Source: Flavobacteriaceae bacterium
GTDB lineage: Bacteria > Bacteroidota > Bacteroidia > Flavobacteriales > Flavobacteriaceae
NCBI GenBank assembly: GCA_024644725.1
Contig: JAHEHE010000009.1
Coordinates: forward strand, 1 to 52,495
Direction: 5' to 3'
DNA length: 52,495 nt
Part shown: piece by piece, positions 9,657-17,974 of the stretch
Layout of the letters: the number at the start of each line of letters is the position of its first letter
Numbering within the stretch: the first letter of the stretch is position 1
The notes under the pieces: generated by a model
What the model was told of the DNA's origin: nothing
What the model saw: only the letters and a program-made list of their open reading frames with translations
The model's database searches: none
Program-made: the position numbers and the translations under genes

Positions 9657-10390
9657 GGTACCTCGAATTGCACGGACTGTGCCGTATCTTCAAACAGATT
9701 GGGAAAAACCCTTCTTCCCTCATTGGGATCTTCGTAGTCGTTGCTGTAATATGAATCCCCGTAAACCCGGGCATAAACGGTGCTTCCCGAGTTGAATCCG
9801 AGTTCATTCAACTCCTGCCCGGTGATCGTCAAAACCGCTGGATTCACACCCGGATCAGATTCTACAGGACGGTCCAGGAAAGCTTCGTAACTCTCCGAGC
9901 TCACATCGCTGCGGCTACTGAAGAAATAACGAAGATAGCGTATGGGTGTATTTGTTCCAGTCGTGACAGAGGCTATGCGGACCTCCATGCCTTCAATAAT
10001 AACCGAATTGGTTATGACATCCGTCTGCGATATCTTTCCAAGTGAAGGAACCTCAGTTAAAACAAGATCCTCATTGAAGTCGTCAATGAATTTCTTGAAG
10101 GTTCCAAAGCCCGATTTTTCATATGCGACAACCACGCGCCCAAGCTGCACGTCTTGCAGTAGAAAACGCCCGTCTCCATCGGTGAGATCCTCGATCCTCA
10201 AGCCTTCTGCAGAAACGGTCATTCCCGATGGGGACATCTCAATGGTTCCTTCGTCGAATAACTTGACCTGACCACTGATATCAGCCGATGGGGGATTGGG
10301 AAGTGGATCATCTTCATCTCCGCAAGCTGATGTCAGGTGCAGAAGCAAGCTAAAAAGGACCAGTTTTGAAAAGAATATGCGTGTATTCAT
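9653..10390 (-). CDS. Lipoprotein with carboxypeptidase-regulatory-like domain
   Basis: A 245-residue exported lipoprotein of unknown function. The signal peptide ends in the lipobox LTSAC with Cys23, followed by an acidic GDEDDP stretch that may favour export to the outer membrane. Residues of about 35-100 (SGQVKLF to VAYEKSGFG) resemble a carboxypeptidase-regulatory/CNA-B-like beta-sandwich. The rest has beta-rich character like a fibronectin-type domain (YARVYGDSYYSNDYED). I chose ATG 10390, which gives a canonical signal peptide, over a TTG at 10411. It lies 4 bases after the polyphosphate glucokinase stop, so both are probably co-transcribed. Confidence 0.7.
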   Translation of the reverse strand: MNTRIFFSKLVLFSLLLHLTSACGDEDDPLPNPPSADISGQVKLFDEGTIEMSPSGMTVSAEGLRIEDLTDGDGRFLLQDVQLGRVVVAYEKSGFGTFKKFIDDFNEDLVLTEVPSLGKISQTDVITNSVIIEGMEVRIASVTTGTNTPIRYLRYFFSSRSDVSSESYEAFLDRPVESDPGVNPAVLTITGQELNELGFNSGSTVYARVYGDSYYSNDYEDPNEGRRVFPNLFEDTAQSVQFEVP

Positions 10391-10394
10391 TTTT

Positions 10395-11135
10395 CTAATG
10401 TACTTTGTCAAAGGCTCCTACGGCGGCGCCGATGATACCTGCTTCATTTTTATTTTCAGCTGGAATGATCGGAGCACGGATCTCGATCTGGTCGACGAAT
10501 TTGTCCATTTTTGAACTGGCACCGCCCCCGATGATAAACAGGTCGGGTGAAAGAATCAGTTCAATTCGTTTGAAGTATTTGTTGAGCCTCTTGCCCCATT
10601 GTTTATAGGTAAGATCTTCTTTTTTTCGAATGGAGTCTGCTGCAAATTTCTCAAAAGCCTCTCCTTTGAAGACCGTATGGCCAAGTTCCGTGTTTGGAAT
10701 CAGTATGCCATCATAAAATAGCCCCGAACCGATGCCTGTTCCCAACGTGATCACGGCAACCAATCCCATTTTTCCCTGTCCGGCTCCGTAGTGCATCTCA
10801 GCTTCACCCGCCGCGTCCGCATCATTGATCACCGTGAATTCCAATCCGGTAGTCTCAGAAAACAACTGATCGACTTGAACACCTTTCCATTTTTTGTGAA
10901 GATTGCCCCCGCTCATGCATTTTCCGTGGGCCAGAGGAGTAGGGAAGCCGACACCCACCTTGCCCTTCCAATTGAAGTGATCCACAATTTGATGGACCAC
11001 TTTGGCCACAGCTTCGGGTTTTGCGGGCCTGGGCGTTTTCAGCCTGAACTTTTCGGTGACCAGTTCCCCCAAATCAGTATCAACGATGGCGCCCTTGATT
11101 CCGGAACCACCTACATCTATACCCAGGATTTTCAT
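10395..11135 (-). CDS. ppgK: Polyphosphate glucokinase (ROK family)
   Basis: A 246-residue ROK-family kinase closest in layout to polyphosphate glucokinase, which phosphorylates glucose using polyphosphate or ATP. Seen directly: the N-terminal phosphate loop [15 protein letters not shown], the catalytic-Asp motif [12 protein letters not shown], the second phosphate loop [15 protein letters not shown] for sugar binding, and the adenosine-side motif IIGGGAS. The zinc motif CxCGxxGCxE of classical ROK sugar kinases is absent, as expected for the PpgK branch. A lipoprotein gene follows 4 bases downstream. A promoter-like TAAGTTTG lies just upstream. Confidence 0.88.
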   Translation of the reverse strand: MKILGIDVGGSGIKGAIVDTDLGELVTEKFRLKTPRPAKPEAVAKVVHQIVDHFNWKGKVGVGFPTPLAHGKCMSGGNLHKKWKGVQVDQLFSETTGLEFTVINDADAAGEAEMHYGAGQGKMGLVAVITLGTGIGSGLFYDGILIPNTELGHTVFKGEAFEKFAADSIRKKEDLTYKQWGKRLNKYFKRIELILSPDLFIIGGGASSKMDKFVDQIEIRAPIIPAENKNEAGIIGAAVGAFDKVH

Positions 11136-11157
11136 CAGTCTGAATTTTTTGGTTTCT

Positions 11158-11186
11158 CAAACTTAGGTAAATTCTGAACACCTCAA
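11158..11186 (-). promoter_or_regulatory. Candidate promoter of the ppgK operon
   Basis: Read on the minus strand: TTG (11186-11184), an 18-base spacer and TAAGTTTG (11165-11158), close to the Bacteroidota consensus. The TTG lies at the end of the T-run of the preceding terminator. The ppgK ATG is 22 bases further on. Confidence 0.55.
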
Positions 11187-11220
11187 AAAAAAACAGCCCT
11201 GTTAAAATTAACAAGGCTGC
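11187..11220 (-). terminator. Terminator of the small envelope protein gene
   Basis: On the minus strand AGCCTTGTTA pairs with TAACAGGGCT around an ATTT loop and is followed by a run of nine T. It lies 24 bases after the stop of the gene ending at 11244 and separates it from ppgK. Confidence 0.85.
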
Positions 11221-11243
11221 CTCATATTGTTTATAAGTCCGAA

Positions 11244-11684
11244 TCAGAAATGAACGGCAACTCCGATCCCTCCGGCAGCGGTAGTACCTCCTCCCAGCTC
11301 GAGAATGATACCCCAAGTTTCATTAAACTTGTACTCGGCACCAGCGTGCAGATTCAGGCTGAAGTCATCCTCTCCGTCGATGATGAAACCAGCGTCTGCG
11401 CCTCCCCAGATGTCCCAGGGCTCTTTCAGGTTGAACAACCTGTCAAAGTAATAGTCGGCTCTGGCTCCAACCGCAAAACCGTTTCCGTTGAACCAGATTC
11501 GGGCTTCCGGAGAAACCGTGATGTCTTGATGAACCTGGAATTCATAGTTCGCAGAAATGCTGGAGTTGTCTCCGAATTTCACGAAAACATTCAAAGCATT
11601 TCCGTGATTTTCCTGCGCAAAAGTAGTACCCGAAGCGGCTACGAAGAACGCAACCAAAAGGCAAAGTGCATAAATATTTTTCAT
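11244..11684 (-). CDS. Small exported beta-rich envelope protein
   Basis: A 146-residue protein with a clear signal peptide (about 24 residues, ending in TTFAQ). The mature part is built from alternating short beta stretches with aromatic residues (ARIWFNGNGFAVGARADYYFDRLF, NLHAGAEYKF) and ends in Phe, as in small outer-membrane beta-barrels of about eight strands. This assignment is structural inference; no family is recognised. ATG 11684 gives the best signal peptide. It has its own candidate promoter and a strong terminator, so it looks monocistronic. Confidence 0.75.
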   Translation of the reverse strand: MKNIYALCLLVAFFVAASGTTFAQENHGNALNVFVKFGDNSSISANYEFQVHQDITVSPEARIWFNGNGFAVGARADYYFDRLFNLKEPWDIWGGADAGFIIDGEDDFSLNLHAGAEYKFNETWGIILELGGGTTAAGGIGVAVHF

Positions 11685-11704
11685 AATGTTAATTTTTGAG
11701 AAGG

Positions 11705-11712
11705 CAAATATA
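11705..11712 (-). promoter_or_regulatory. Candidate -7 element of the small envelope protein gene
   Basis: TATATTTG on the minus strand fits TAnnTTTG, 20 bases before the ATG at 11684 and just after the stop of the ICMT-like gene. No good TTG was found at -33. Confidence 0.4.
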
Positions 11713-11722
11713 TTGAAAACAA

Positions 11723-12157
11723 TCAAAAGACGTAAGGAATCATCCTGTAAGTTGAGTTAAAATAATCTGTGTAACGAGACCCAAACCGTTCGATAAGATA
11801 CTTTTCTTCATCGCTTATTTTCAAAGCAAAGATCACAACTAAACACATCCATGCAATAAGACCCTGCCAGTTGAAATTACTGATTATTCCCGCACCAAAG
11901 AACAAGAGTAGTCCGGCGTACATCGGGTTCCGGATCTTGGCATAGGGCCCAAATTTAATAAGTCGCGCATTCATTTTGACTTCAGGCTGAGCATTGAAGT
12001 TTCCAATGCCCATGACCGCGATGCTCCACAAGCAAAGAAGAAACCCTAAAAACTGGATCAATATGAATATTCCGGAGGCGAGGAGTTCCTGAAAAAACAC
12101 GAAATATCCGAAACAAAGGAATTGGAGAGTCAGCAGGATTTTTGATCGTAAAGACAT
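11723..12157 (-). CDS. ICMT/PEMT-like membrane methyltransferase
   Basis: A 144-residue integral membrane protein with about four hydrophobic segments. The C-terminal motif pattern RNPMYAGLLL followed by an acidic EEKYLIERFG and a final Tyr-rich stretch is typical of the isoprenylcysteine carboxyl methyltransferase / phosphatidylethanolamine methyltransferase-like superfamily, which binds S-adenosylmethionine at this site. Bacterial members have mostly unknown substrates, so the role here is open. It diverges from the FecA-like receptor, with a 166-base regulatory region between them. Confidence 0.75.
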   Translation of the reverse strand: MSLRSKILLTLQFLCFGYFVFFQELLASGIFILIQFLGFLLCLWSIAVMGIGNFNAQPEVKMNARLIKFGPYAKIRNPMYAGLLLFFGAGIISNFNWQGLIAWMCLVVIFALKISDEEKYLIERFGSRYTDYFNSTYRMIPYVF

Positions 12158-12205
12158 GCTTTAAAGATAATAAAAGTAGCTCAAAAGGCCTGTGAAACCT
12201 CAAAA

Positions 12206-12223
12206 ACATGACTTTTGTCATGT
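12206..12223. repeat. Perfect inverted repeat ACATGAC-TTTT-GTCATGT
   Basis: Seven-base perfect arms around a TTTT spacer lie immediately upstream of the first 23-bp operator-like repeat and share one base with it. It could be a protein-binding site for either divergent gene or a small hairpin. Confidence 0.5.
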
Positions 12224-12245
12224 TATTTAAAATTATTCTAAATAA
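12223..12245. promoter_or_regulatory. Operator-like palindrome, copy 1 (FecA-like promoter)
   Basis: A 23-bp element with perfect 7-bp outer half-sites TTATTTA and TAAATAA around a 9-base core. The same element recurs exactly 70 bases downstream with one base changed. This copy ends 5 bases upstream of the -33 TTG. AT-rich palindromes at iron-transport promoters are often sites for Fur- or DtxR-type metal repressors; which regulator acts here is inference. Confidence 0.65.
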
Positions 12246-12249
12246 GTCT

Positions 12250-12279
12250 TTGAGGAATAAAAATTTCAATTTACATTTG
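12250..12279 (+). promoter_or_regulatory. Promoter of the FecA-like TonB receptor
   Basis: TTG (12250-12252), a 19-base spacer and TACATTTG (12272-12279) match the Bacteroidota housekeeping promoter consensus. Operator-like palindromes lie on both sides. The predicted transcript starts near 12286, giving a leader of roughly 40 bases. Confidence 0.75.
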
Positions 12280-12292
12280 CTCTAATAATTGC

Positions 12293-12315
12293 TTATTTAA
12301 AATTAATCTAAATAA
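12293..12315. promoter_or_regulatory. Operator-like palindrome, copy 2 (FecA-like promoter)
   Basis: The second copy of the 23-bp element, differing from copy 1 only at position 14 (A instead of T). It lies just after the predicted transcription start and 8 bases before the receptor ATG, where bound protein would block transcription. Confidence 0.65.
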
Positions 12316-12323
12316 AAACAAAA

Positions 12324-14579
12324 ATGTTTAGGAGCACATTTTTCATCATTTTAGGACTCATAAGTTGGTCCGTTTTTTCTCAACAAAGCTATTATCAAGA
12401 CAGCATAATTTTTGTGACCCAAGACACTGTTCCCGTGGAAAAAGAACCCGAAATTCTGAATGAGATTATTCTATCACATAACATTTTGGGAAGCAAGTTC
12501 GAAGTAAAGAATAGAACAGGTTCGGCCTATTTCATCTCACCCCAGGAACTACAGCAATTCGGCTATACGGACATCAACAAGATTATCCGGGCCGTACCGG
12601 GTGTGACCATTGTTGAAGAAGATGGATTTGGATTACGTCCGAACATCAGCATCCGGGGTACCTCACCCGAGCGAAGTGCGAAGATTACCTTGATGGAAGA
12701 TGGGGTCCTTATAGCTCCTGCGCCTTACAGCGCTTCAGCAGCCTATTATTTTCCTACTGTGGGTCGCATTGAAAATGTAGAAGTTCTCAAGGGTAGCAGT
12801 CAGATTCAATACGGGCCTTTTACCACAGGGGGTGCGGTGAATATGGTGTCCAAGGAGATTCCCAACGACTTTTCGGGTGACGTTCGGTTCAACGCCGGAA
12901 ATTACGACTCGAGGAGCACCGAAGCGACAGTGGGTCATTCCACAGAGAATTTTGGATTCGTGACACAATATTTCAATTATAATTCAGATGGTTTCAAAGA
13001 CCTCGACGGAGGGGGAAATACCGGTTTTGACAAAAGCGATTATCTCGGTAAAGTGCGCTTGAATTCTGATTTGGATGCCAGAGTGTTTCAGTCTTTGAGC
13101 TTGAAATTCCAGTACTCAGAGGAGTCGTCCAAAGAAACCTATCTCGGGTTGACGCAGGACGATTTTGAAGACGCGCCCTATAGAAGGTACCTGGCTTCTG
13201 CAGCTGATCGCATGGATACCCAACACAAGCAGTTTCAGCTGGATCATTTGATCAAGCCCAGCGACAACCTGAAGATCAGAACAACAGCTTACAAAAATAC
13301 ATTTGACCGGAACTGGTACAAACTTGACTATGTCACGGTAACCGAAAAAGTCAAGATTGCCAATATTCTCCAGGATCCGGAACTTTACCCGGATGAATAT
13401 CGAGCCATAGAGAGCATGGAGGACACGGCAGATGACGTTTTTGGCGTGAAAGCCAACAACAGGTCCTATGAATCGAAAGGGATTCAATCGATTGCCAATA
13501 TCACGTTCGGGGAAAGAGCTTTCAACGATCTAGAGATCGGGATTCGTTATCATGAGGACTACGAAGACAGATTCCAATGGGTGGATGGCTACGCGATTCA
13601 AAATGAAGAAATGATTCGAACTACAGTTGCGCGAAAGGGAAGTGACGCCAACAGGATCAGCAGTGCATCGGCCCTTGCTGCTCATGTTCTTTACAAATGG
13701 ACTTTGAACGACCTCACCCTGACGCCCGGGCTTCGTTATGAGAACATGACATTGAAGCGAAAGGACTATGGAAAAAATGATTCTGACAGAACCGGTGTTG
13801 ATCTTTCCACCCGTGAAAACAAGGTCGATGTTTGGATCCCAGGAATAGGAGTGAATTATAAGGTTAGTGCGGATGTTACCCTCTTTGGAGGCGTGCACAA
13901 GGGTTTTGCACCTCCGGGCAGCCAGGAGGGTTCAGATCCTGAAAACAGTGTGAACTACGAATTGGGTACGCGTTTTACCGCCTTCGGGATTACAGGTGAA
14001 TTCGTTGGATATTACAATGATTATACCAATCTATTGGGCAGTGACCTTGCCGCATCGGGAGGAACCGGAAGCCTCGATCTATTCAATGCCGGAGCGGCAA
14101 CTGTCAGGGGTATCGAACTCTTATTGAACTATGACCTGTTGAGAAATAGCGACAGTGAATTGCGCTTTCCGCTGACCTTTTCGTACACCTTGACCGACAC
14201 ACGATTCGATTCTGATTTTGACAGTGATGACAGTATTTTCGGGGAGGTCATGAAAGGGGATGAAATACCCTATATTCCGAGGAATCAATTCAATATGACG
14301 GCAGCACTGGAAGGGGACAGATTTAATGTCAGTTTGAGCGGAAGATACACGAGTGCTTTCAGAACTCAGGCCGGAACGGGCGACATTCCACCCGAGTACA
14401 AGGTTCGCAGCAATTTTATCGTGGATGCGGCTGCCCGCTACTTTTACACGAAAAGAATTACATTTTCGCTGAACGTGATGAATATGTTCAACACGGCCTA
14501 TGAGGTATCGCGTACCCCTGCAGGATTGCGTCCGGGAGCTCCGTTCATGTTCAACGCAGGTGTAGGATATCGCTTTTAG
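12324..14579 (+). CDS. FecA-like TonB-dependent ferric-chelate receptor
   Basis: A 751-residue outer-membrane receptor with a signal peptide ending in SVFSQ. A plug domain follows (about 55-175), with GYTDINKIIRAVPGVTI, IRGTSPERSAKITLMEDGV and APAPYSASAAYYFP, which closely recall FecA-type Fe(III)-dicitrate receptors. A 22-strand barrel fills the rest, ending in GVGYRF with the terminal Phe required for barrel assembly. It lacks an N-terminal carboxypeptidase-regulatory domain and an anti-sigma signalling domain. It would import an iron chelate using TonB energy. The promoter is flanked by twin palindromes, suggesting metal-dependent repression. No partner ABC transporter is adjacent. Confidence 0.9.
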   Translation: MFRSTFFIILGLISWSVFSQQSYYQDSIIFVTQDTVPVEKEPEILNEIILSHNILGSKFEVKNRTGSAYFISPQELQQFGYTDINKIIRAVPGVTIVEEDGFGLRPNISIRGTSPERSAKITLMEDGVLIAPAPYSASAAYYFPTVGRIENVEVLKGSSQIQYGPFTTGGAVNMVSKEIPNDFSGDVRFNAGNYDSRSTEATVGHSTENFGFVTQYFNYNSDGFKDLDGGGNTGFDKSDYLGKVRLNSDLDARVFQSLSLKFQYSEESSKETYLGLTQDDFEDAPYRRYLASAADRMDTQHKQFQLDHLIKPSDNLKIRTTAYKNTFDRNWYKLDYVTVTEKVKIANILQDPELYPDEYRAIESMEDTADDVFGVKANNRSYESKGIQSIANITFGERAFNDLEIGIRYHEDYEDRFQWVDGYAIQNEEMIRTTVARKGSDANRISSASALAAHVLYKWTLNDLTLTPGLRYENMTLKRKDYGKNDSDRTGVDLSTRENKVDVWIPGIGVNYKVSADVTLFGGVHKGFAPPGSQEGSDPENSVNYELGTRFTAFGITGEFVGYYNDYTNLLGSDLAASGGTGSLDLFNAGAATVRGIELLLNYDLLRNSDSELRFPLTFSYTLTDTRFDSDFDSDDSIFGEVMKGDEIPYIPRNQFNMTAALEGDRFNVSLSGRYTSAFRTQAGTGDIPPEYKVRSNFIVDAAARYFYTKRITFSLNVMNMFNTAYEVSRTPAGLRPGAPFMFNAGVGYRF

Positions 14580-14637
14580 TCTTTATAACTGGGATTCTCA
14601 CGAAAAAGGGGGATTTTCACAAACCGATTTATTATTG

Positions 14638-14645
14638 TAAATTTG
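14638..14645 (+). promoter_or_regulatory. Candidate -7 element for guaB
   Basis: TAAATTTG fits TAnnTTTG and lies 27 bases before the guaB ATG. The upstream region has only a TTT near the expected -33 position. Confidence 0.4.
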
Positions 14646-14672
14646 GCCGCAATTAATTTTTAATTGCACCCC

Positions 14673-16139
14673 ATGTCTACTCCCAAAATTTTACTCGAAG
14701 GCCTTACGTATGATGACGTATTGCTCGTGCCTGCCTATTCAGAGGTATTGCCCCGAGAAGTCAGTCTTGAAACGCGCTTTACGAGAAACATCAATATCAA
14801 TACGCCGATTCTCTCGGCGGCGATGGATACCGTGACCGAGTCGGAAATGGCGATCGCCATGGCCAGAGAGGGAGGGATTGGAATTCTCCACAAGAACATG
14901 AAGATCTCGAAACAGGCTGCGGAGGTGAAAAAAGTAAAGCGTTCGGAGTCGGGCATGATCATAGATCCGATCACTTTGACCAAAGACAAGGATGTAGCAC
15001 ATGCCAAGTCCTTGATGCGAAAGTACAAGATTGGGGGGATTCCTGTTGTCAACGATGAAGGAGAGTTGATAGGAATCCTGACAAACAGGGACCTGCGATT
15101 TGAAAATAACAATGATCGCCTGGTTGAAGAGGTCATGACTTCGGAAAATTTAATTACGGCCAAAGAGGGAACTTCCCTGGAGCAAGCCGAAAGAATACTG
15201 CAGGATCACAAAATTGAAAAGCTACCCGTCGTCGACGATCGAGGAAAACTCGTCGGGTTAATTACCTATAGGGACATTATCAAGGTGAGTGAGAACCCGA
15301 ATGCGAACAAAGACAGTTTTGGACGACTTAGAGTCGCTGCGGCGATTGGCGTAACAGGAGATTCGATAGACCGCGCCAAGGCTCTTATCAAAGAGGGTGT
15401 AGACGCCATAGTAATTGATACGGCCCATGGACATTCCAAAGGAGTCGTTAAAACCCTGAAAGAGATTAAGAAGAAGTTTCCCGATACGGACATTATTGTT
15501 GGGAACATCGCTACCGCCGATGCGGCCCGCTACCTGGTCGAGGCCGGTGCTGATGCCGTAAAAGTGGGTATTGGTCCCGGGTCGATCTGCACTACAAGGG
15601 TAGTCGCCGGTGTGGGATTCCCGCAGCTCTCAGCGATCATGGAAGTTGCCGGTGCCATCAAAGATTCCGGAGTGCCGGTTATTGCCGACGGAGGTATACG
15701 TTACACGGGTGACATCCCCAAAGCCATAGCGGCCGGGGCAGACACGGTCATGCTCGGATCTCTCCTGGCAGGGACCAAGGAGTCTCCCGGGGAGACCATC
15801 ATCTTTGAAGGTAGGAAATTCAAGTCATACAGAGGCATGGGTTCCATTGAGGCGATGCAGAAAGGCTCAAAAGACAGGTATTTCCAGGATGTAGAGGATG
15901 ACGTTAAAAAATTGGTTCCGGAAGGTATCGTTGGACGCGTGCCGTACAAGGGAGAGGTCTATGAGACCATGCATCAATTCATTGGCGGACTTCGTGCCGG
16001 AATGGGATATTGTGGCAGCAAGAGCATAGCTGACCAAAAGAAGGCCCGTTTCGTCAGAATCACTTCTTCAGGAATCACAGAAAGTCATCCACACAACGTC
16101 ACGATCACCAAAGAATCACCAAACTACTCGAGAAGGTAG
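14673..16139 (+). CDS. guaB: Inosine-5'-monophosphate dehydrogenase
   Basis: A 488-residue IMP dehydrogenase that oxidises IMP to XMP, the committed step of GTP synthesis. The barrel is interrupted by two CBS domains at about 95-205 (seen as repeated [22 protein letters not shown] and [20 protein letters not shown]). The catalytic loop [11 protein letters not shown] has the nucleophile at Cys306, and the IMP-binding MGSIEAMQ and flap Arg motifs are present. I chose ATG 14673; a TTG three codons upstream is possible. It converges with the helicase gene, with 10 bases between the stops. Confidence 0.97.
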   Translation: MSTPKILLEGLTYDDVLLVPAYSEVLPREVSLETRFTRNININTPILSAAMDTVTESEMAIAMAREGGIGILHKNMKISKQAAEVKKVKRSESGMIIDPITLTKDKDVAHAKSLMRKYKIGGIPVVNDEGELIGILTNRDLRFENNNDRLVEEVMTSENLITAKEGTSLEQAERILQDHKIEKLPVVDDRGKLVGLITYRDIIKVSENPNANKDSFGRLRVAAAIGVTGDSIDRAKALIKEGVDAIVIDTAHGHSKGVVKTLKEIKKKFPDTDIIVGNIATADAARYLVEAGADAVKVGIGPGSICTTRVVAGVGFPQLSAIMEVAGAIKDSGVPVIADGGIRYTGDIPKAIAAGADTVMLGSLLAGTKESPGETIIFEGRKFKSYRGMGSIEAMQKGSKDRYFQDVEDDVKKLVPEGIVGRVPYKGEVYETMHQFIGGLRAGMGYCGSKSIADQKKARFVRITSSGITESHPHNVTITKESPNYSRR

Positions 16140-16149
16140 AAGGCTCGAC

Positions 16150-17871
16150 CTAGCGCTTCTTTTTCTTGGATCGCTTGTTTTTCTTTCCCTTTTTTCCATG
16201 GAAAGAGAAATCCCCACCGGGTTTGCTGTTTTTTCGGCCCCACTTGTTGCGTTTGTTCTGCGATCTTGTTTTTTTCTGACCTGAGGTAACCTCAACGATG
16301 ACATGGCGATCATTGAATGTCGCATCATTCATTTTATCGATTATGTCCTCTTTGAAAGATTTGTCGATTTCAAAAAATGAGAAGCTTTTCAGGATTTCTA
16401 TTCGGCCTATCTCAACATCTCTTTTTCGGATGCATTCGTTGATCAGGCCCATGAGCCTCGCAGGAGTGAGGTTGTCCATCTTCCCCTGGTTGATGTAGAA
16501 ACGAACAAAGGAAGCGTCGCCTGGTTTTTTTCGTTCCGGGCGGTCATCTCCGTTGAGATCCCGCGAATTTTCGTAATAAGACAGGAATTGGTTGAATTCG
16601 ATGGATACAAACCTCTTTATCAGCTCTTCACGGTCGAGACCGTCGAGTTTTTGGTAAATGTCGGGTAAAAAGTCTTTGATCTCCTTTTCATTGACCTCGA
16701 TATCGTGAATTTTGTCAATCAGGCTGAAGAGCTGAACCTCACAAATTTCCTGACCTGTAGGCACCATTTTTTGTACGAACTTCTTCTTGATCTTGCCTTC
16801 GATCGGTCGAATCTTGTTTTTCTCCCGGTTGGTGATCACGGCCACGGAAATACCCTTTTTGCCCGCACGTCCGGTTCTTCCACTGCGATGCGTGTAGTTT
16901 TCAATCTGATCGGGAAGCTTGTAATGGATGACATGACTCAGGTCGTCAACGTCTAAGCCCCTTGCAGCAACATCGGTAGCGACGAGCATCTGGAGGTGCT
17001 TCTTTCTGAATTTGTTCATGACCAGGTCGCGCTGGGCCTGAGACAGGTCTCCGTGCAGTGCATCGGCGTTGTATCCGTCGGCGATCAGCTTGTCAGCCAC
17101 ATCTTTGGTCTCCCGTCGGGTTCGACAAAACACAATGGCGTAAATACTGGGATTGACATCGGCTATCCGCTTCAGGGCGGGGTAGCGGTTGCGATCCGAA
17201 ACGAGGTAGTATTCGTGCTCCACATTGGCGGCCCCGGTATTTTTCTGCCCGGCTGAAACCTCGAGGGGTTCCTGTAGATAATTTCTGGAGATCTGTTCGA
17301 CCTCCTTGGGGAAAGTAGCCGAGAATAGGAGGGTTTGCTTCTGTTTAGGCGTGCTTCTCAGAATCTTGTCGAGCTCTTCTTTAAAACCCATATTGAGCAT
17401 TTCATCCGCCTCATCAAGAACGAGCCATTGGATCTTCTCGAGAGACAAAGCTTTGCGTTTAACGAGATCCAGGGTTCTTCCCGGGGTTCCCACAACGATT
17501 TGGGTGCCCCTTCTGAGTGAGCGAATCTGTTCATCGATGTTGGCCCCGCCATATACAGCGGTAACTTTGAGTTCCTTCATATTCTGGGAGAACTCCTCTA
17601 TGTTTCGCGCAATTTGAATAGCCAGTTCTCTGGTAGGAGACAAGATAAGGGCCTGGGCATGCTTTCTGCTCAAGTCGATTTTCTCGATAATAGGGAGGCT
17701 GAAAGCCGCAGTTTTGCCGGTTCCGGTCTGCGCAAAAGCCTTGAGGTCCTGATTGGAACCCAGGATCTGTGGAATCGTTATCTCTTGAATGGGCGTCGGT
17801 TTCTCATAGCCCATGGTAATCAGGGAAGCTGTTATGGGATCACTCAGGCCCAGTGCTTTGAATTGTGTCAT
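16150..17871 (-). CDS. DEAD-box ATP-dependent RNA helicase with DbpA-type C-terminal domain
   Basis: A 573-residue DEAD-box helicase that remodels RNA, probably in ribosome assembly or mRNA decay. All core motifs are visible: the Q motif (PTPIQ), AQTGTGKT, PTRELA, TPGR, DEAD, SAT and HRSGRTGRAG. A C-terminal RNA-binding domain of DbpA type follows (about 455-530, from DASFVRFYINQGKMDNLTPARLMGLIN). The last 30 residues form a highly basic Lys/Gly tail expected to bind RNA non-specifically. ATG 17871 matches the usual family start MTQFKALGL; an upstream in-frame start would add 10 residues. Confidence 0.95.
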   Translation of the reverse strand: MTQFKALGLSDPITASLITMGYEKPTPIQEITIPQILGSNQDLKAFAQTGTGKTAAFSLPIIEKIDLSRKHAQALILSPTRELAIQIARNIEEFSQNMKELKVTAVYGGANIDEQIRSLRRGTQIVVGTPGRTLDLVKRKALSLEKIQWLVLDEADEMLNMGFKEELDKILRSTPKQKQTLLFSATFPKEVEQISRNYLQEPLEVSAGQKNTGAANVEHEYYLVSDRNRYPALKRIADVNPSIYAIVFCRTRRETKDVADKLIADGYNADALHGDLSQAQRDLVMNKFRKKHLQMLVATDVAARGLDVDDLSHVIHYKLPDQIENYTHRSGRTGRAGKKGISVAVITNREKNKIRPIEGKIKKKFVQKMVPTGQEICEVQLFSLIDKIHDIEVNEKEIKDFLPDIYQKLDGLDREELIKRFVSIEFNQFLSYYENSRDLNGDDRPERKKPGDASFVRFYINQGKMDNLTPARLMGLINECIRKRDVEIGRIEILKSFSFFEIDKSFKEDIIDKMNDATFNDRHVIVEVTSGQKKTRSQNKRNKWGRKNSKPGGDFSFHGKKGKKNKRSKKKKR

Positions 17872-17938
17872 AGTAAATTGTTTTGAACTTCTATTAAGCA
17901 CAAACCACTACGATCCGACCTTGAGTTCTGTGAATTTG

Positions 17939-17946
17939 CAAAAGTA
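17939..17946 (-). promoter_or_regulatory. Candidate -7 element for the DEAD-box helicase gene
   Basis: TACTTTTG on the minus strand fits TAnnTTTG, 67 bases before the helicase ATG, leaving a leader of about 60 bases. Long leaders are common for this helicase type. No clear -33 TTG was found. Confidence 0.35.
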
Positions 17947-17974
17947 CGTTTAATTTGAAGAAGTGGGCAGGTAA

